This document shows positions 33,201 to 44,476 of a stretch of 64,000 bases of DNA, one piece after another. Origin of the DNA: Schistosoma mansoni (taxonomy: Eukaryota > Platyhelminthes > Trematoda > Strigeidida > Schistosomatidae); contig NC_031496.1 of assembly GCF_000237925.1 (NCBI RefSeq), forward strand, positions 13,900,589 to 13,964,588, read 5' to 3'. The first letter of the stretch is position 1, and each line of letters begins with the position of its first letter. Below the pieces are notes generated by a model. The model saw nothing but the letters and a program-made list of their open reading frames with translations. It was not told the origin of the DNA and did not search any database. A program made the translations under genes and the position numbers.

Positions 33201-36200
33201 AGCAATAGGCGTGTTGATTGGAGAACAGCAAGACTAAAAGTTAATTACTGCCAACTGTGTCTTCCTCATACGACCAGGATCTGCAGCTATACTACCTTAC
33301 CATAACTGGGAGTGACTTTCTGGCTAAGGAACTGACTGTGTTGTTTGCAAAGGTTTGGGAGCTAGAAAGTGTTCCAAAATCATGGAATGAGTCAATAGTC
33401 GTCCCTATCTTTAAAAAGGGTTCACGTTGTTCCTGTAACAACTATCGGGGGATAAGTCTACTTCCGATTGCGTCTAAACTATTGGCTTCTGTCATTCTTC
33501 GTAGGTTGTTTAAAACCCGAGAACGATTGACTCGAGAGGAGCAGGCTGGTTTTCGTTCTAGTCGAGGATGCATCGATCACATCTTCACCCTCCGCCAAAT
33601 GTTAGAACACCGTCATACTTATCGCAGGCCAACAATCGTAGTGTTTCTTGATATCAGGGCTGCCTTCGATTCGTTGGACAGGACTGTTCTCTGGGATTGT
33701 CTATTGAAGAAGGGTGTGCCTGAGAAGTTCATTAACATCTTAAAGGCCCTGTATACGAACACCTCAGGCAGAGTGAGGGCATACAACCACCTTTCTCCCT
33801 TGTTCCATTCGAGCAGTGGGGTTAGGCAGGGTTATCCGATCTCACAATTCCTCTTCAACTTTGCCATCGACGACATCCTGGAAACAGCTCTGATGGATGT
33901 AAGTAATGGCGGTGTGGATCTGCTGCCTGGAGAACGACTCCTCGACCTCGAGTATGCGGATGATATTGTCTTACTGTGCGATAATGCCCAAGGCATGCAA
34001 TCCGCACTTAATCGGTTGGCAATCAGTGTCCGCAGGTACGGCATGTGCTTTGCACCCTCCGAGTGCAAAGTACTCCTACAAGACTGGCAGGATTCTCATC
34101 CTGTACTCACCCTGGATGGTGAGCAGATTGAAGTAGTTGAGAAGTTCGTGTATCTAGGTAGCTATATAAGTGCTGGTGGTGGCGTGAGTGATGAGATTGA
34201 TGCACGTATAATGAAAGCCAGAGCGGCTTATGCCAATCTGGGCCATCTTTGGCGCCTTCGTGATGTTAGTCTGGCTGTAAAAGGTCGGATCTACAACGCG
34301 TCGGTGAGAGCAGTTTTGCTCTATGCTTGTGAAACCTGGCCTCTCCGAGTTGAGGATGTTAGACGACTCTCTGCGTTCGATCATCGTTGTCTCCGAAGGA
34401 TTGCTGACATCCAGTGGCAACACCATGTTAGTAATGCAGAGGTTCGGCATCGTGTGTTCGGGCGCAGAGACGATAATTTAATTGGTGTCACCATCTTGAA
34501 ACACCGACTTCGGTGGCTCGGACATGTTTTACGAATGTCGTCCCAGAGACTTCCACGTCGTGCATTATTTGCTGACTCTGGGACTGGTTGGAAAAAGCGG
34601 AGAGGAGGTCAGTGTATGACATGGTGTCGTGGCATGAAAGAGAGCTGCAAAGGGCTAGCTTCTGTTGGTCCTTCACGACTCCCTGGCTGGGGTCCGAGAG
34701 ATGGTGCAACACAGTGGCTAGAGACGTTATCAGATATGGCTCAGAATAGAAGCCAGTGGCGATCCTGCTGTAACTTTCTTTTACTTTCTTCATAAAGAGT
34801 GGTTCTAACTTTCTTAACTGAAAGAGTCTTCTGGTTGTACATTTCAGTCCGCCTTATCTTTTCATCCCTTCTCTTCCTACTTTCATTATTTTGTGTGGCG
34901 CATATGTATCTGGTGCCCTTTTGTACCAATATATATGTGTTTAAATAAATAAATAAATAAATAACCATAACTGGGAGGGAGGAAAAGTTTATTCTAAACA
35001 TTTCACACCTCACCCTGACTCACAGATTCCCATCATAAGTAGTAAAGCCTTAGAACTGCAAAGCCAACATAGCAGGAACTACTCACAAAAATCGTTTGTG
35101 ACCGGCTACAGACAGTTGTCCCTTAACTTCTGCGACCAGGTAACTTCTCCCAGGTAACCAAGATTGCTACTGCTTCAGTTTCTCTTTCACTTGCCTTACG
35201 GAGAATGGTATCCTTCTGTGGAAAAAAATGGGAAGCGGTGATTACTCACACATCACTAACAGCACTTAGGATCGTTTTGTTCATGATCATTAGATATTCC
35301 TTCTACCCTCACTATCGACTCCTCCTATGACTTCATATTTATTCTCATGCACCACCAATGCTAACGATTTGATTTCACGAAGTGTTATTTCTGGTCTCCT
35401 GAATTCGCGCTCTAAATCACATGTTGGAATTTCCGTTGTTCTAACCTTACATCATTAGCTATAACTCTATAATCGCGTTCCATGGATATATGCTTTGTCC
35501 ACAAAGCTTGGGTACAGGATCTGAATGTGGTCATTCACTTGACCTTACCTTGTCAGTTTAGAGGGTCTGAGCGATTTGTCCTTCATATGTCTTGGGGCTC
35601 GATTGCTGGCTTTCTTAGCCACGATATCATAGGCGTTGGACCAAGTTCAAAGATCAGCAGACTCGTGACCAAAATTACTGGATAGTCGCTCGTGCATTGT
35701 CCGACATTAAGAACTCGGAAGGCTAAACAGACAGGTCTCTGCTGACACTCCCACTCCAGTGCAATTCTAATGAAAGAAAATGGGTTTTACGAAGATTTTC
35801 TGCCCCCCCAAAGGACCGTACTCTCAAACCCAATAGTATCGTGAGACTCTAATCCCCAAGGACATAGTCTAAACCAAAGTAAAAGATATTTGAGTGGGCC
35901 TCACATTGTCCTAGCTCAGCGAATAGACAACGGCAACCGACTGTGTTTTTAGCAACCACCATCTTTAAACATAACTAAATATATCATCTGACATGATGAC
36001 CCTTAAAATTAGCTCAACGATTGATGCAAATAGACCATATCGTCACCAGCCATTGCTGGAGTGGCTCGGTAGAAAACTACTGTTCGTTCTTGATTACTTT
36101 TTAGACCATTATTATTATCATTGTTACTAACTCACCAGGTTTAGCTACTACGTGTACGTGACTTTGAACCATACTCCAATCGTGAGGGCCAGTGATACCA

Positions 36201-39200
36201 CTCGGTTGTACAAAACAAAGTAGAAGAATGGGGTTTGAACCTACGACTTGCTAAAAGTCGAACTCTTTAACCAATAAGCTACCTTTCTAACTCTAATGGT
36301 GCTCTATCGCACACACGATTTAACCTGCGTTTTATTTCACCCATAAAAGATCTCACTAGAATGAATTGTAGAGTTCAGCTGGACAATAAAGAAACCAAGA
36401 CTATATTTCATAAACAACTAGAGAACCTCTTAATCAGTCGTGTAGGTGCTTTTCACCCTGATTTAGGTTGGCATGGTAAAAGTAGCGGTGACATCAGTTT
36501 GTAACTTAAACCGAAAAGTTCACAAAAACTCAATAACTTGGGTGGTTTAATGAGCTATCCAAAAAAATTTCCCTTTAAACTCCGAACACATTGCGAAGCA
36601 AAGCCAACTTTAAGTTAGACTGAAAAAAGATCTACGGAATAATCGTGAATAATGGTGGGCAAAGAAAGCCAAAAGATGGAATGTTCTGCGGGAATAGGTA
36701 ATTATAAACAACTTTTCAGACTTATCGGTGAAACAGGCATTAAAAATTCAAGTGTTCATGAAACTATTTCAGAAAAAGCTGAGACAATGATCCACTCAGC
36801 TTAAGAGGTTTGAGCTATGAGTAAGACAGTAGAGAACATTCTGAATGGTCTCCAGCTACCTTCCGGTTTCCAGGTTCTTCACCTATCCTTCACGTCGCAA
36901 TGCGGTTAGAAAGTCTGTGGCTAAACAAATATGATAGTCTTTTAACCTTAGCTGTTCTTAGTTCAGGGTCAATATTTCTAAAAAAACTATCAAAAGTGAT
37001 AGATCGGACTCGGAATGTCTTAATTATTCATTTGAGCATTATGACTATTAAACCCTAGAATAAACAGCAAAATAACTCTTACAAAACTGGAGTCATTTTT
37101 CTGTATTTTGGTTTTTAACATCTATTGCTTTTCGTCGTACCATATTCCACCTCGGCTTAGGAGCAGTGGGATCTAGGAAAACGGATGAATGCACCTTTAC
37201 TGGAGAGGTAAGATCGCCACATCTTAATCACAAATACGCTTGGGTAATAATTTTTATAATTAAGGAGTCATAAAGTTCCTACGTGAGGCTATAAAACTTA
37301 CGAAATTGAGTGTGGTTCACTATCGATTCGGTAAAAAACTTATCAAGGTTCAAATATTTGACTTACTATCTGGAATTCGAGTTATTAAAGCATCTAATCA
37401 TAGCTCGTAGCGCCTCCTTACTAATCAGACGCCGTTTTTTGGTTTCTACTTGATAACTGATGACGTGCATCTCAACTGTTGGTATCTTGGATTTCATTTA
37501 AACAAATTTATAGACATGAAACTATCATTAATTTACCAATTAATGGTTGTTTGTAAATTCGGTCATTCTATTTGTTTAAAATATCAAAGATTTCGTGCTT
37601 TAGTATCACTTTAATTCACATTACTTAGTAGATTATTAAGTTGACAAAACTCCAACGATGTTCGATATTATTATCGTTTAGACCTCATTATTAACCGAAG
37701 TTTTACAGCTCGTTTAAGCATTTCGCCCCATATACTAAGCTGAACATTTCCTTACGATTACCTACAACAGTGTGCGAGATATCATTCTCCAGTATATTTC
37801 ATGTCAGACGTATAATATGGCTCAAAACTAATCGCGTATCATTTTTATACACTAGATCCTTTCTTGTCGACACAATCACTTCTGGCTAATTTTGATACTT
37901 CATCCCGTATATTGATTTCCTCCCTGTCTTGTCAACGGTGGTGCAGTATAAATCAGTATTGTAGTGTTTTTAGTTTTGCGTTGCAAATTCTATATGTGTT
38001 CAGTTTCAAAATCTGGAATAAATTCCAAGATCATTTTAAAATAAATTTCGTTAAAATCTTCTGTTCAAATATGGTTTACCACTGTTGATCTTGATATATT
38101 TTTATCCGAATCTATTCTCAGGTGAACTCTCGCAAACACGCGATGCTATTGCATTGATTTTAAGCAAGATTGCTGAGGATCCCCAATCGTCTAGCTGTCC
38201 AAATATATCTTACTCCGAAATAATCGGACCAGTAGCAAGTGCTTATCCCACCGGCTCACCTTATGCTTTAGCAGTTGGCTCGCATCCAGGATTACCTGCA
38301 TGCGGAATGGGTTTTGGTTCAGATATGCATTTCAGAGCAGCACCAGGCTCAAATTCCAGCTTTTTGCCTCCTCATATTAATTCTCTTTCACCTGTAAGTC
38401 CAACTACCTCGAACCCAGCTTCTGGATCCATTTTCGGCGGAACTTCCTCTTCAGCTGTTGCTGCTGCCATGGCTGCTATGAGTGCAGTTGCTGCCTGTTC
38501 TCCAAACACTAAGTCATCATCTGCATTAGTTCCAAATGGTGGTCGAGCATTGATGGGTCGTGGTGTGGCTAGTACACATTCAAGTAATCACCAAACTATT
38601 ACTCACTCCCCTCATAGCCTTTTAGGATCTGTCGCGACACATTATAGTGCTAGGATTTCACCGACTTACGGACCACCAAGACCTATCTCTTCACCTAGTT
38701 CTGGTATGGGTCTTGAGGGGATACGTAGCGTTTTAAAAAGTGCTGGGTATTCTGATGTAGCCACAGACGAGATTGCTAATGCCATGGATGTATTGAGCCT
38801 ATATGGTTTTATTTCGATGTCCAGTTTAACTGGATGCATTAACTCTTCACCGATGATTAATTCGTCTTCAAACAATCATCTTACTGTAAATTCCAATACG
38901 TTAAGTGGATTAGGCAAATCATTTACGAACCTTGACTCGGGTGGTCAGCAATCTCCAGTGTTATCAAATAGTTTTCATTCTAACGATCTTTCGCTGCACA
39001 ACTTTCGAAATCTTGCGGCAGCATCCATACAGAATTGTGTCCCTTCTCAACCCAGTCAGATCTGCATGCATAGGCGATCTTCATTCTCTTCGTGCCAACC
39101 TGTTAGTATGAATTCACACGCACGCGCAAATCATTTAACTATTACAACGTGCAACAGTATTAACAATAACATTGAAGTCATTCCAGTAATTAAAGAGTTG

Positions 39201-39560
39201 AACGTACAGGATTCACTTTGCGCCTCATCTGATCCGACGGTTTGTGGATCGGTAGAAAGTCATAATTTAGATATAACCACAGGTCTGTATTCTTCTATCA
39301 CTTCATGTGAAAGATTAAATCCAAAAAGTTCCACTCAGTCTCCTGTTCTAGGAATTCGAGCTGTCTCTCCTATATCCAATATTTCAATGCCAGTTAGACG
39401 GAATGGTGTGACCAATGATAGTTCTGCTAATGGTTTGATACCCCGCCGAGTTTCGGATGGGAGTGTAGGTGAGGAGCATAATAAAAAGAATGGGATTTGT
39501 TGTAGTTCAGCTTCCATAAATAATGACACTAGTCGTACGAATAGTTTATGGAATTTATAA
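30104..39560 (+). CDS. NOVA: NOVA/pasilla-like KH-domain splicing regulator
   Basis: Five exons, 30104-30224, 30924-31061, 31109-31257, 32496-32649 and 38122-39560, join in phase to a 666-codon frame. KH1 (about aa 43-112) has the [11 protein letters not shown] loop and continues through [17 protein letters not shown]2 (about aa 137-205) has [14 protein letters not shown] and ends in [13 protein letters not shown], a stretch nearly identical to animal NOVA. The long last exon adds an Ala/Ser-rich linker and a conserved [21 protein letters not shown] module (about aa 390-415). It then ends in a Ser/Asn-rich tail without the third KH domain of NOVA. NOVA proteins bind YCAY clusters in nuclear pre-mRNA and set alternative exon choice. 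The start is the first ATG after an in-frame stop at 30089. Introns are 699, 47, 1238 and 5472 nt; the last hosts nested LINEs. Confidence 0.9.
30450..30579 (-). mobile_element. short R1 SINE with target-site duplication
   Basis: 130 bp in NOVA-like intron 1, running on the minus strand from CCTGCTTCGGTCTGGGC to the TAAA-type tail. It is flanked by the 11-bp duplication CTTTCCCGTCG at 30439-30449 and 30580-30590. Perfect flanks mark it as a real insertion that started at this short 5' end. Confidence 0.88.
30924..31061 (+). CDS. NOVA: NOVA-like exon 2 (first half of KH1)
   Basis: Acceptor CGATTTTCAG, donor GTACAT. Codes [20 protein letters not shown] and on to SKANAFYPG, including the GxxG RNA-contact loop of KH1. 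Confidence 0.92.
31109..31257 (+). CDS. NOVA: NOVA-like exon 3 (second half of KH1)
   Basis: Follows a 47-nt intron. Codes [20 protein letters not shown], completing KH1, then a linker ending LTERHKQ. Donor GTAATT, phase 0. Confidence 0.92.
31990..32135 (-). mobile_element. tRNA-derived SINE, family 2, in NOVA-like intron 3
   Basis: The minus strand reads an A-box-like TGGCTTAGTGGTTAAGGCG (32110-32092) and a worn B-box region near 32060, then shared body blocks with the copies at 36.13 and 59.53 kb (CTCAAAG, CTAGT, a CTGGTGA-type end). Worn enough that it is not a working tRNA. Confidence 0.55.
32496..32649 (+). CDS. NOVA: NOVA-like exon 4 (KH2 core)
   Basis: Acceptor GTCTTATTTTAG, donor GTAAAT. 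Codes [20 protein letters not shown] through [12 protein letters not shown], with the second GxxG loop. Confidence 0.93.
33313..34963 (+). mobile_element. young 5'-truncated RTE-type LINE with intact RT frame
   Basis: A continuous frame to 34795 holds the [71 protein letters not shown], then the catalytic [10 protein letters not shown], and the C-terminal [13 protein letters not shown] and [11 protein letters not shown] regions. The endonuclease half is absent. A 3' UTR of about 165 nt ends with GTGTGGCGCATATGTATCTG..CCAATATATATG and a run of AAAT repeats. A 14-bp target-site duplication ACCATAACTGGGAG (33299-33312 and 34964-34977) frames it. The apparent start at 33257 lies in the older host LINE, so the 512-codon frame is a junction artefact upstream of about 33313. 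Confidence 0.92.
36120..36320 (-). mobile_element. tRNA-derived SINE, family 2, best copy
   Basis: The minus strand carries an A-box TAGCTTATTGGTTAAAGAG (36279-36261), a B-box GGTTCAAACCCC (36241-36230) and an anticodon-arm-like GACTTTTAGCAAGTC between. A body shared with the copies at 32.0 and 59.5 kb follows (ACTAGC/ACTGGCCCTCA, AGTATGGTTC, GTACACGTAG). It sits within the older LINE. Confidence 0.65.
36851..38121. other. rest of NOVA-like intron 4, no gene seen
   Basis: AT-rich intron sequence with a pyrimidine-rich run before the acceptor at 38121. Short frames such as 37864-38088 have no motif. A third KH domain was sought by its GxxGKGG pattern and was not seen. Confidence 0.55.
38122..39560 (+). 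CDS. NOVA: NOVA-like exon 5 (end of KH2, low-complexity tail, stop)
   Basis: Acceptor TCTATTCTCAG after a 5.5-kb intron. 478 codons: the last helix of KH2 ([17 protein letters not shown]), PTGSPYA as in vertebrate NOVA, an alanine run near 38455-38490, the YGF module near 38.7-38.8 kb, then Ser/Asn-rich sequence to TAA at 39558-39560. Frames on the minus strand here are shadows. Confidence 0.9.
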
Positions 39561-40200
39561 CATTAATAGGCATCTAAATTTGTGTGTGTAAATGTTTCTG
39601 TGGTACTTAACCTTGAATTTATTACTACTTGGTTTATACTATACTCACAAAAGAAATACCTCGACTTCATTGTCTTTGTTGTCATTGGATCATCACTCAC
39701 TTATCTTAATGTAAAATTTAATTTGCTTTTTCTCTCAACGCACATCCTCATCTACATTATAACTATTCGGCTTTGCAATTAAAAAAATTGTGAGTAGTGC
39801 TTTTTTATTTCGTGTTTTTATTTTGGTTCAGATTTTTCCGTTTTTCTTGTCTTTCCAATTATTAATATTGCTATATTATTTCAACGTATTGTTGTTCGTG
39901 TGCCTTCTACAAAGGAGAATAAGAATTTTAAGTCACAGAGTTGTTATATCTCTTTCTTTATACATGGAACCACGTGTTATGCTATGATCTGTCCTCATTT
40001 TTGACGTAACGTTCATCATCATCATCATCATCGTCATTGTTTTTTTTACTATGTTTGCTCATTCTTTATTTTTCCTAGTTAAATAAGATAATAGGAAACT
40101 CGACTTTTCGTATTTACGACATTCACATTCATATTTACATCACACCACGTAATCACTATACAAATGGAATAAATGCACCCATTTCATTGTGAACCAAATG
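39561..40200 (+). other. probable 3' UTR of the NOVA-like gene
   Basis: T-rich sense strand directly after the stop. AATAAA at 40168-40173 is the first canonical polyadenylation signal noted; the true 3' end could be further on, because T-rich sequence continues to about 41.6 kb. Confidence 0.45.
40012..40036 (+). repeat. CAT microsatellite
   Basis: About seven CAT units with one CGT interruption, in the probable 3' UTR of the NOVA-like gene. Confidence 0.8.
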
Positions 40201-43200
40201 CTACCTATAAATGTCATTTTTTTCATTTGTTGTCAGTTATTTCAGTCAAATTTTTTGTCGGACCGGTCGTATCAAACGTTCGCTTGTCTTCCTTGTAGTC
40301 TTTCTCCCCGACTGACTTTAGTTAATGTTGTTGTTTGATATTATTTATTATTACTACCATTATTATGTACCTGCTTACTTCATTCAGAATGATTTTTGTG
40401 ATTTATTCTTGACTTGAGTTTCATAGTTATCATCCTTTGTCACCCGTAGCACCTTTTTACTTGTAATAATCCCGAAAACTTACTAATCTCTCATATTCGT
40501 CCATATTACGATTTTTCAGTGCCTCGATACACAAACAAACCATAATATAAACACATTCGACTTAGTTTTATTTTATTGCGTGTATAAACTAAAAAGTTTT
40601 CGAATTTATTTAAAATCTGCCTTCAGAACACATTATCTCAAAACTAAATTCATCTTTGCTTTCTCAAATAGCCTGTGATATTGTATCTGTCATTTTTCTG
40701 AGGTCTTTCGACTTCTGCAAAGCTATGTAACTCTTTTTTATGACATGAACAAGATTCTCTTATTTATGACAGACATCAACGCTACTTTTAAAGCGTTTTC
40801 AAAGTCAGTATCACAGACTTCATACGTGTTCGTTTGCATATGTCACAAAATCATACATGTTTAAGATTTCATTCTCATTGTTCGGTTGGAGGTTTTTTTC
40901 TAAATACATTGCTATTGATCCCGTAATATTATTGCTATTTATTTGAGATACCTTAACGTCACATCTGTTACTGTTTGGATGTTTCACTCATATTTATTAC
41001 TTCTGTTGTCTTATTCCTTTCCTGTTCTTTTCTCTGTCCACCTCACTATCCATTTTCATTCCTTTACTTCACTAATTACCAGTTGTCTTAAACTTTTCAA
41101 CCGTTTTTGCTTGTTTGTTATGCTTCTGCTTGTTCGCTTTCGAAATCCAAAACTAATTCTATTTTCGAAATTATGGTAGGTAAAGATTTCCAGTTTGTTT
41201 TATTCATTTTTAGTTGCATTGCCAATTATTCACTATCACGGTTCTCTTCGATTCATTGAAATGTCGAGTTTTGTATGGAATACATGATATGCATCGCACT
41301 TCACCATTGGCTTTTGTTTTTCTTTCAACTTCGTTTCTGGACAAGTTAATGTAGTTATTATTGATGCTCGAACCCAAATAGTTGAGTATTGTGACCTATT
41401 GTCATTTGTTTCGAAAGGCAAAGCTATAATTACATTCTCAAGATTGGTTTTAGGTCAAGCTTTTCACCGAGACGATGGACGCATGTCAATTTTTGCCGAC
41501 AGAAGTGTATTTAGTTTAAGCCTAATGATTCCAGTTACTGCTATTTGAAGTACCATTTTTAAATTTTAAAAATAGTCGTTTTTACTCAGGTTTCCTAAGC
41601 ATTGTTTCTATCTACGTCACGCAAGAAGTTACTTTGGACCTTTTGATGTCAATAAATGTCTATTTGAAAATAAATTTATTGATTAAATGTGACTTTGATC
41701 CCAAACTGGAATTAGCTGAAGAGCCATCCTGTAACTCTTCGCCAGAGCACACACGAATACGACTCCAGGTGTCGTGGCTAACTTGGTATCTTCAGACAAT
41801 CGAGTCGAAATCCCGCCGTTTAAATTTTCAACAGGCGATTTGTGGTGTCGCATGATCTTCATCCACATTTGTCGTAAAGTTCCTGTCTTACACTGGAGTC
41901 CCTTGACTTCACAGGTCACGTCTCTTGACTACATTGCAGAGGAACCTGACTCAAATCTCTTCGCTTTTTTAATTTAACTTGGTTTCATGGTCTGGAAACC
42001 TTCATTCAATATAATGGTCTTTAGGGATTTCTTTACTTAGTCGGCATTAGTGCAGATTGAGAATTAACCAAGTAATACAGAAACGATAGAGAGACCTTAG
42101 GAACTAGTTTTTACAGAGAGTCGGATGAGAAATTTCGGTGCTGATAACAGCAGCTTATATGGAAACACCAAGAAAGATAGTAATAACACAAAGTAGAAAA
42201 CAAATGTATAGTTTCGTTAAACGTATCTAAAATTTCCACACTTGTATTATTTGTTCGCTGTTCATAATCAATCTATGCTACTTTAAATGAAAGCCGTAGC
42301 AAGATAAAATAAATTGATTTCTCTTGTGAACGTTTGAGTAGAATCTAACAGTTTTATACTAGGTTATGCTCTTATGGCTCATTCACTTTTCATTTCCGAT
42401 TGGAATAAAAACTCGTGTTTCTTCATGACGAACAACACACTAGAAGTGACTGTGCATTTCTATGAAACTACCTGGTTTCTTTGACATTATCAGTCCACCA
42501 ATTGCAAATGCCACGTTGAAGCTGGCATCTGTATTTTTGAATACACCAGGCCGAAAAGCACTTACATCGAAAAGTTTTAGATTTTGGTAGCGTACATAAA
42601 GTCGAGAATTTAGAAAAAAACACCGGACAACATTCAAAAACTTGAATTCTCAAAATCAAGTGAAAATTATGTAAATGGGACTTCTTGAGGAAATATGACA
42701 GATTTTGTTGTTTATATATATTAAAACTTGGCATAACAACGGTATGATTGGTACTGTTATAATTTTGTTATCCTCTCTAGGGACCTTGTTGATTTCATTT
42801 TACTGCGATTAAGTGTTTGGGGAATTATGGGGGATACACTTTTTTGTCAGATCATGACTGAACTGATCATATTAGTGGAAAATAAAAAAAACATCACATG
42901 TGAAATTGACTTACCACATTAGTACACTTGTTTTGATTATTAAATTCAATTCAATATGTAACCAATAGTTCAGTCATGAAAAAGAGAAATTTAAAATCAC
43001 TATTTCTAAGAGGTAGATTATATTGGTTCATTCAGCAAAATGAGAAAAAATCTCAACACCGTAGATACCAGTGAGCGCGTATGACTTAATAAAATAATTA
43101 ATGTCAGATAATCTCCTGCCTCGAAATCACACCTTGAAACTACGCTCTTGTGTAGATAATAAACAGATAAGGTAGTGTTTGTATAATATCAACATGTAGC

Positions 43201-44476
43201 GTCACTTTGAAGGGGAAGTAAGAATTACATTGCAGACGCTAAGATATATATATATATATAACCCAGTTATTATTCGCAACTACTGACAGACGCGACGAAT
43301 GTTTAAAAAAACCATGCTCTGTGAGCTAGTCGATTCGTAATATAATATAAACAGGTCCTATCTCACACATGAGGTATGGCCGTGTGGTTCAAAATCTAAG
43401 CAGACACTAGTTAACTTTTGTGATGATTTCAAAGACTCATATCTCTCAATATGACATCGAGTACATTCTTCCATTTAGCAGCACCTTGCTGATGAAGGCA
43501 CTCATTTTCATGAATCACAAAGCTAAGTACACAAACCCCTAATTGCTAGATAAACTACGCCACCCATAGCAGAAAGACAATGAATTCTATGGATATGAAT
43601 AAATAGTGGTTGGGAATCATGGATGTTCATCATGTTGATGTCCTATTCTCACAGCGGACTGAAAATAATATTTTTTTTGCTACTAATTTCTATAATAATT
43701 ATATTACAGCAAAAATGTGAAGTTGATAAGGGTCACTAACTGAAACACAATCTCTGAGTGACTTTATATATTGCGTACATATCAAGAAACAATCACTTGT
43801 TTTTGAACAAAAATAAAACATTCTTCAAGTCAATCAACGGAGATCTCAATACGTCCATCAAAAAATAAACTAGACAAAGTACCTGTTATCACATTACATT
43901 TGCTTTTAAGTTTCTCTTCATAATTAGTTAAATACTGTGCAGTTCCAATCATTTTATCCGTTCTATTAGTGGTAAGTGTCTTCAGTAGTCACGAAAATTA
44001 TTAACTGCTTATTAGGATACGTCACATCCTCAAACAGTATCAATCAACAAATCAGATATATCTTCCACTGAAGTTCCTAAACTGTCTTTTAAAAATGGTT
44101 TTGTGAGCTGAAATGTTAAGTAATCTGGCAATGTGTATCTAATGACAATTTCCATGGCATAACCCCCAATATTTTCAGGATAACACTCATCTGTTGTACC
44201 TGGTTAGCTTATTAGTTACAGTTTAATCTAACTTCACTGCCTGTTCGAACAACCACAATCTCCAGTTATGGGTTTGATATTAAGAAAATGACTTAAATTA
44301 ACAATTTAATGAATATGAAGTGTGATCACTACGTCATTTAACCAATCTCAATTTTGATGGATCTTATAAGCATTAATCACAGTCACCTAAATTAGGGGCT
44401 AGACAATTTATTTACTGATTAGAGCTCATAAGTTCACTTCATTTGAATTAAACTACTCTTCTCACTAGATATCGAG
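40201..44476. other. intergenic, no gene seen
   Basis: T-rich to about 41.6 kb, then mixed AT-rich DNA. Frames of 60-90 codons occur (for example 40943-41179 and 42468-42734) but none has a recognised motif. A TA microsatellite lies at 43243-43262. The last 100 bases before 44477 should hold the promoter of the next gene; no clear TATA box was fixed. Confidence 0.5.

Larger units (their letters stand above)
33075..36850 (+). mobile_element. older RTE-type LINE, split by a younger LINE and a SINE
   Basis: The 5' UTR remains at 33075-33312 (AACTGATACCTTGATATGATG and TTGGCTCGATCGAACTATTT resemble the start of the LINE at 9.9 kb). The element resumes at 34978 with endonuclease remnants ([14 protein letters not shown] at 35.5 kb, [15 protein letters not shown] at 36.03 kb), a SINE (about 36.12-36.32 kb), then a linker piece near 36.7 kb ([13 protein letters not shown]). 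It is heavily decayed and lies in NOVA-like intron 4. The gap is exactly the younger LINE. Confidence 0.78.

Noticed and set aside
41683-41990. Overlapping frames at 41.7 kb as a gene
   Set aside because: No family motif, no splice context and no codon pattern distinguishes any of the frames.
42468-42734. 88-codon minus-strand frame
   Set aside because: Low-complexity AT-rich composition and no recognisable domain.
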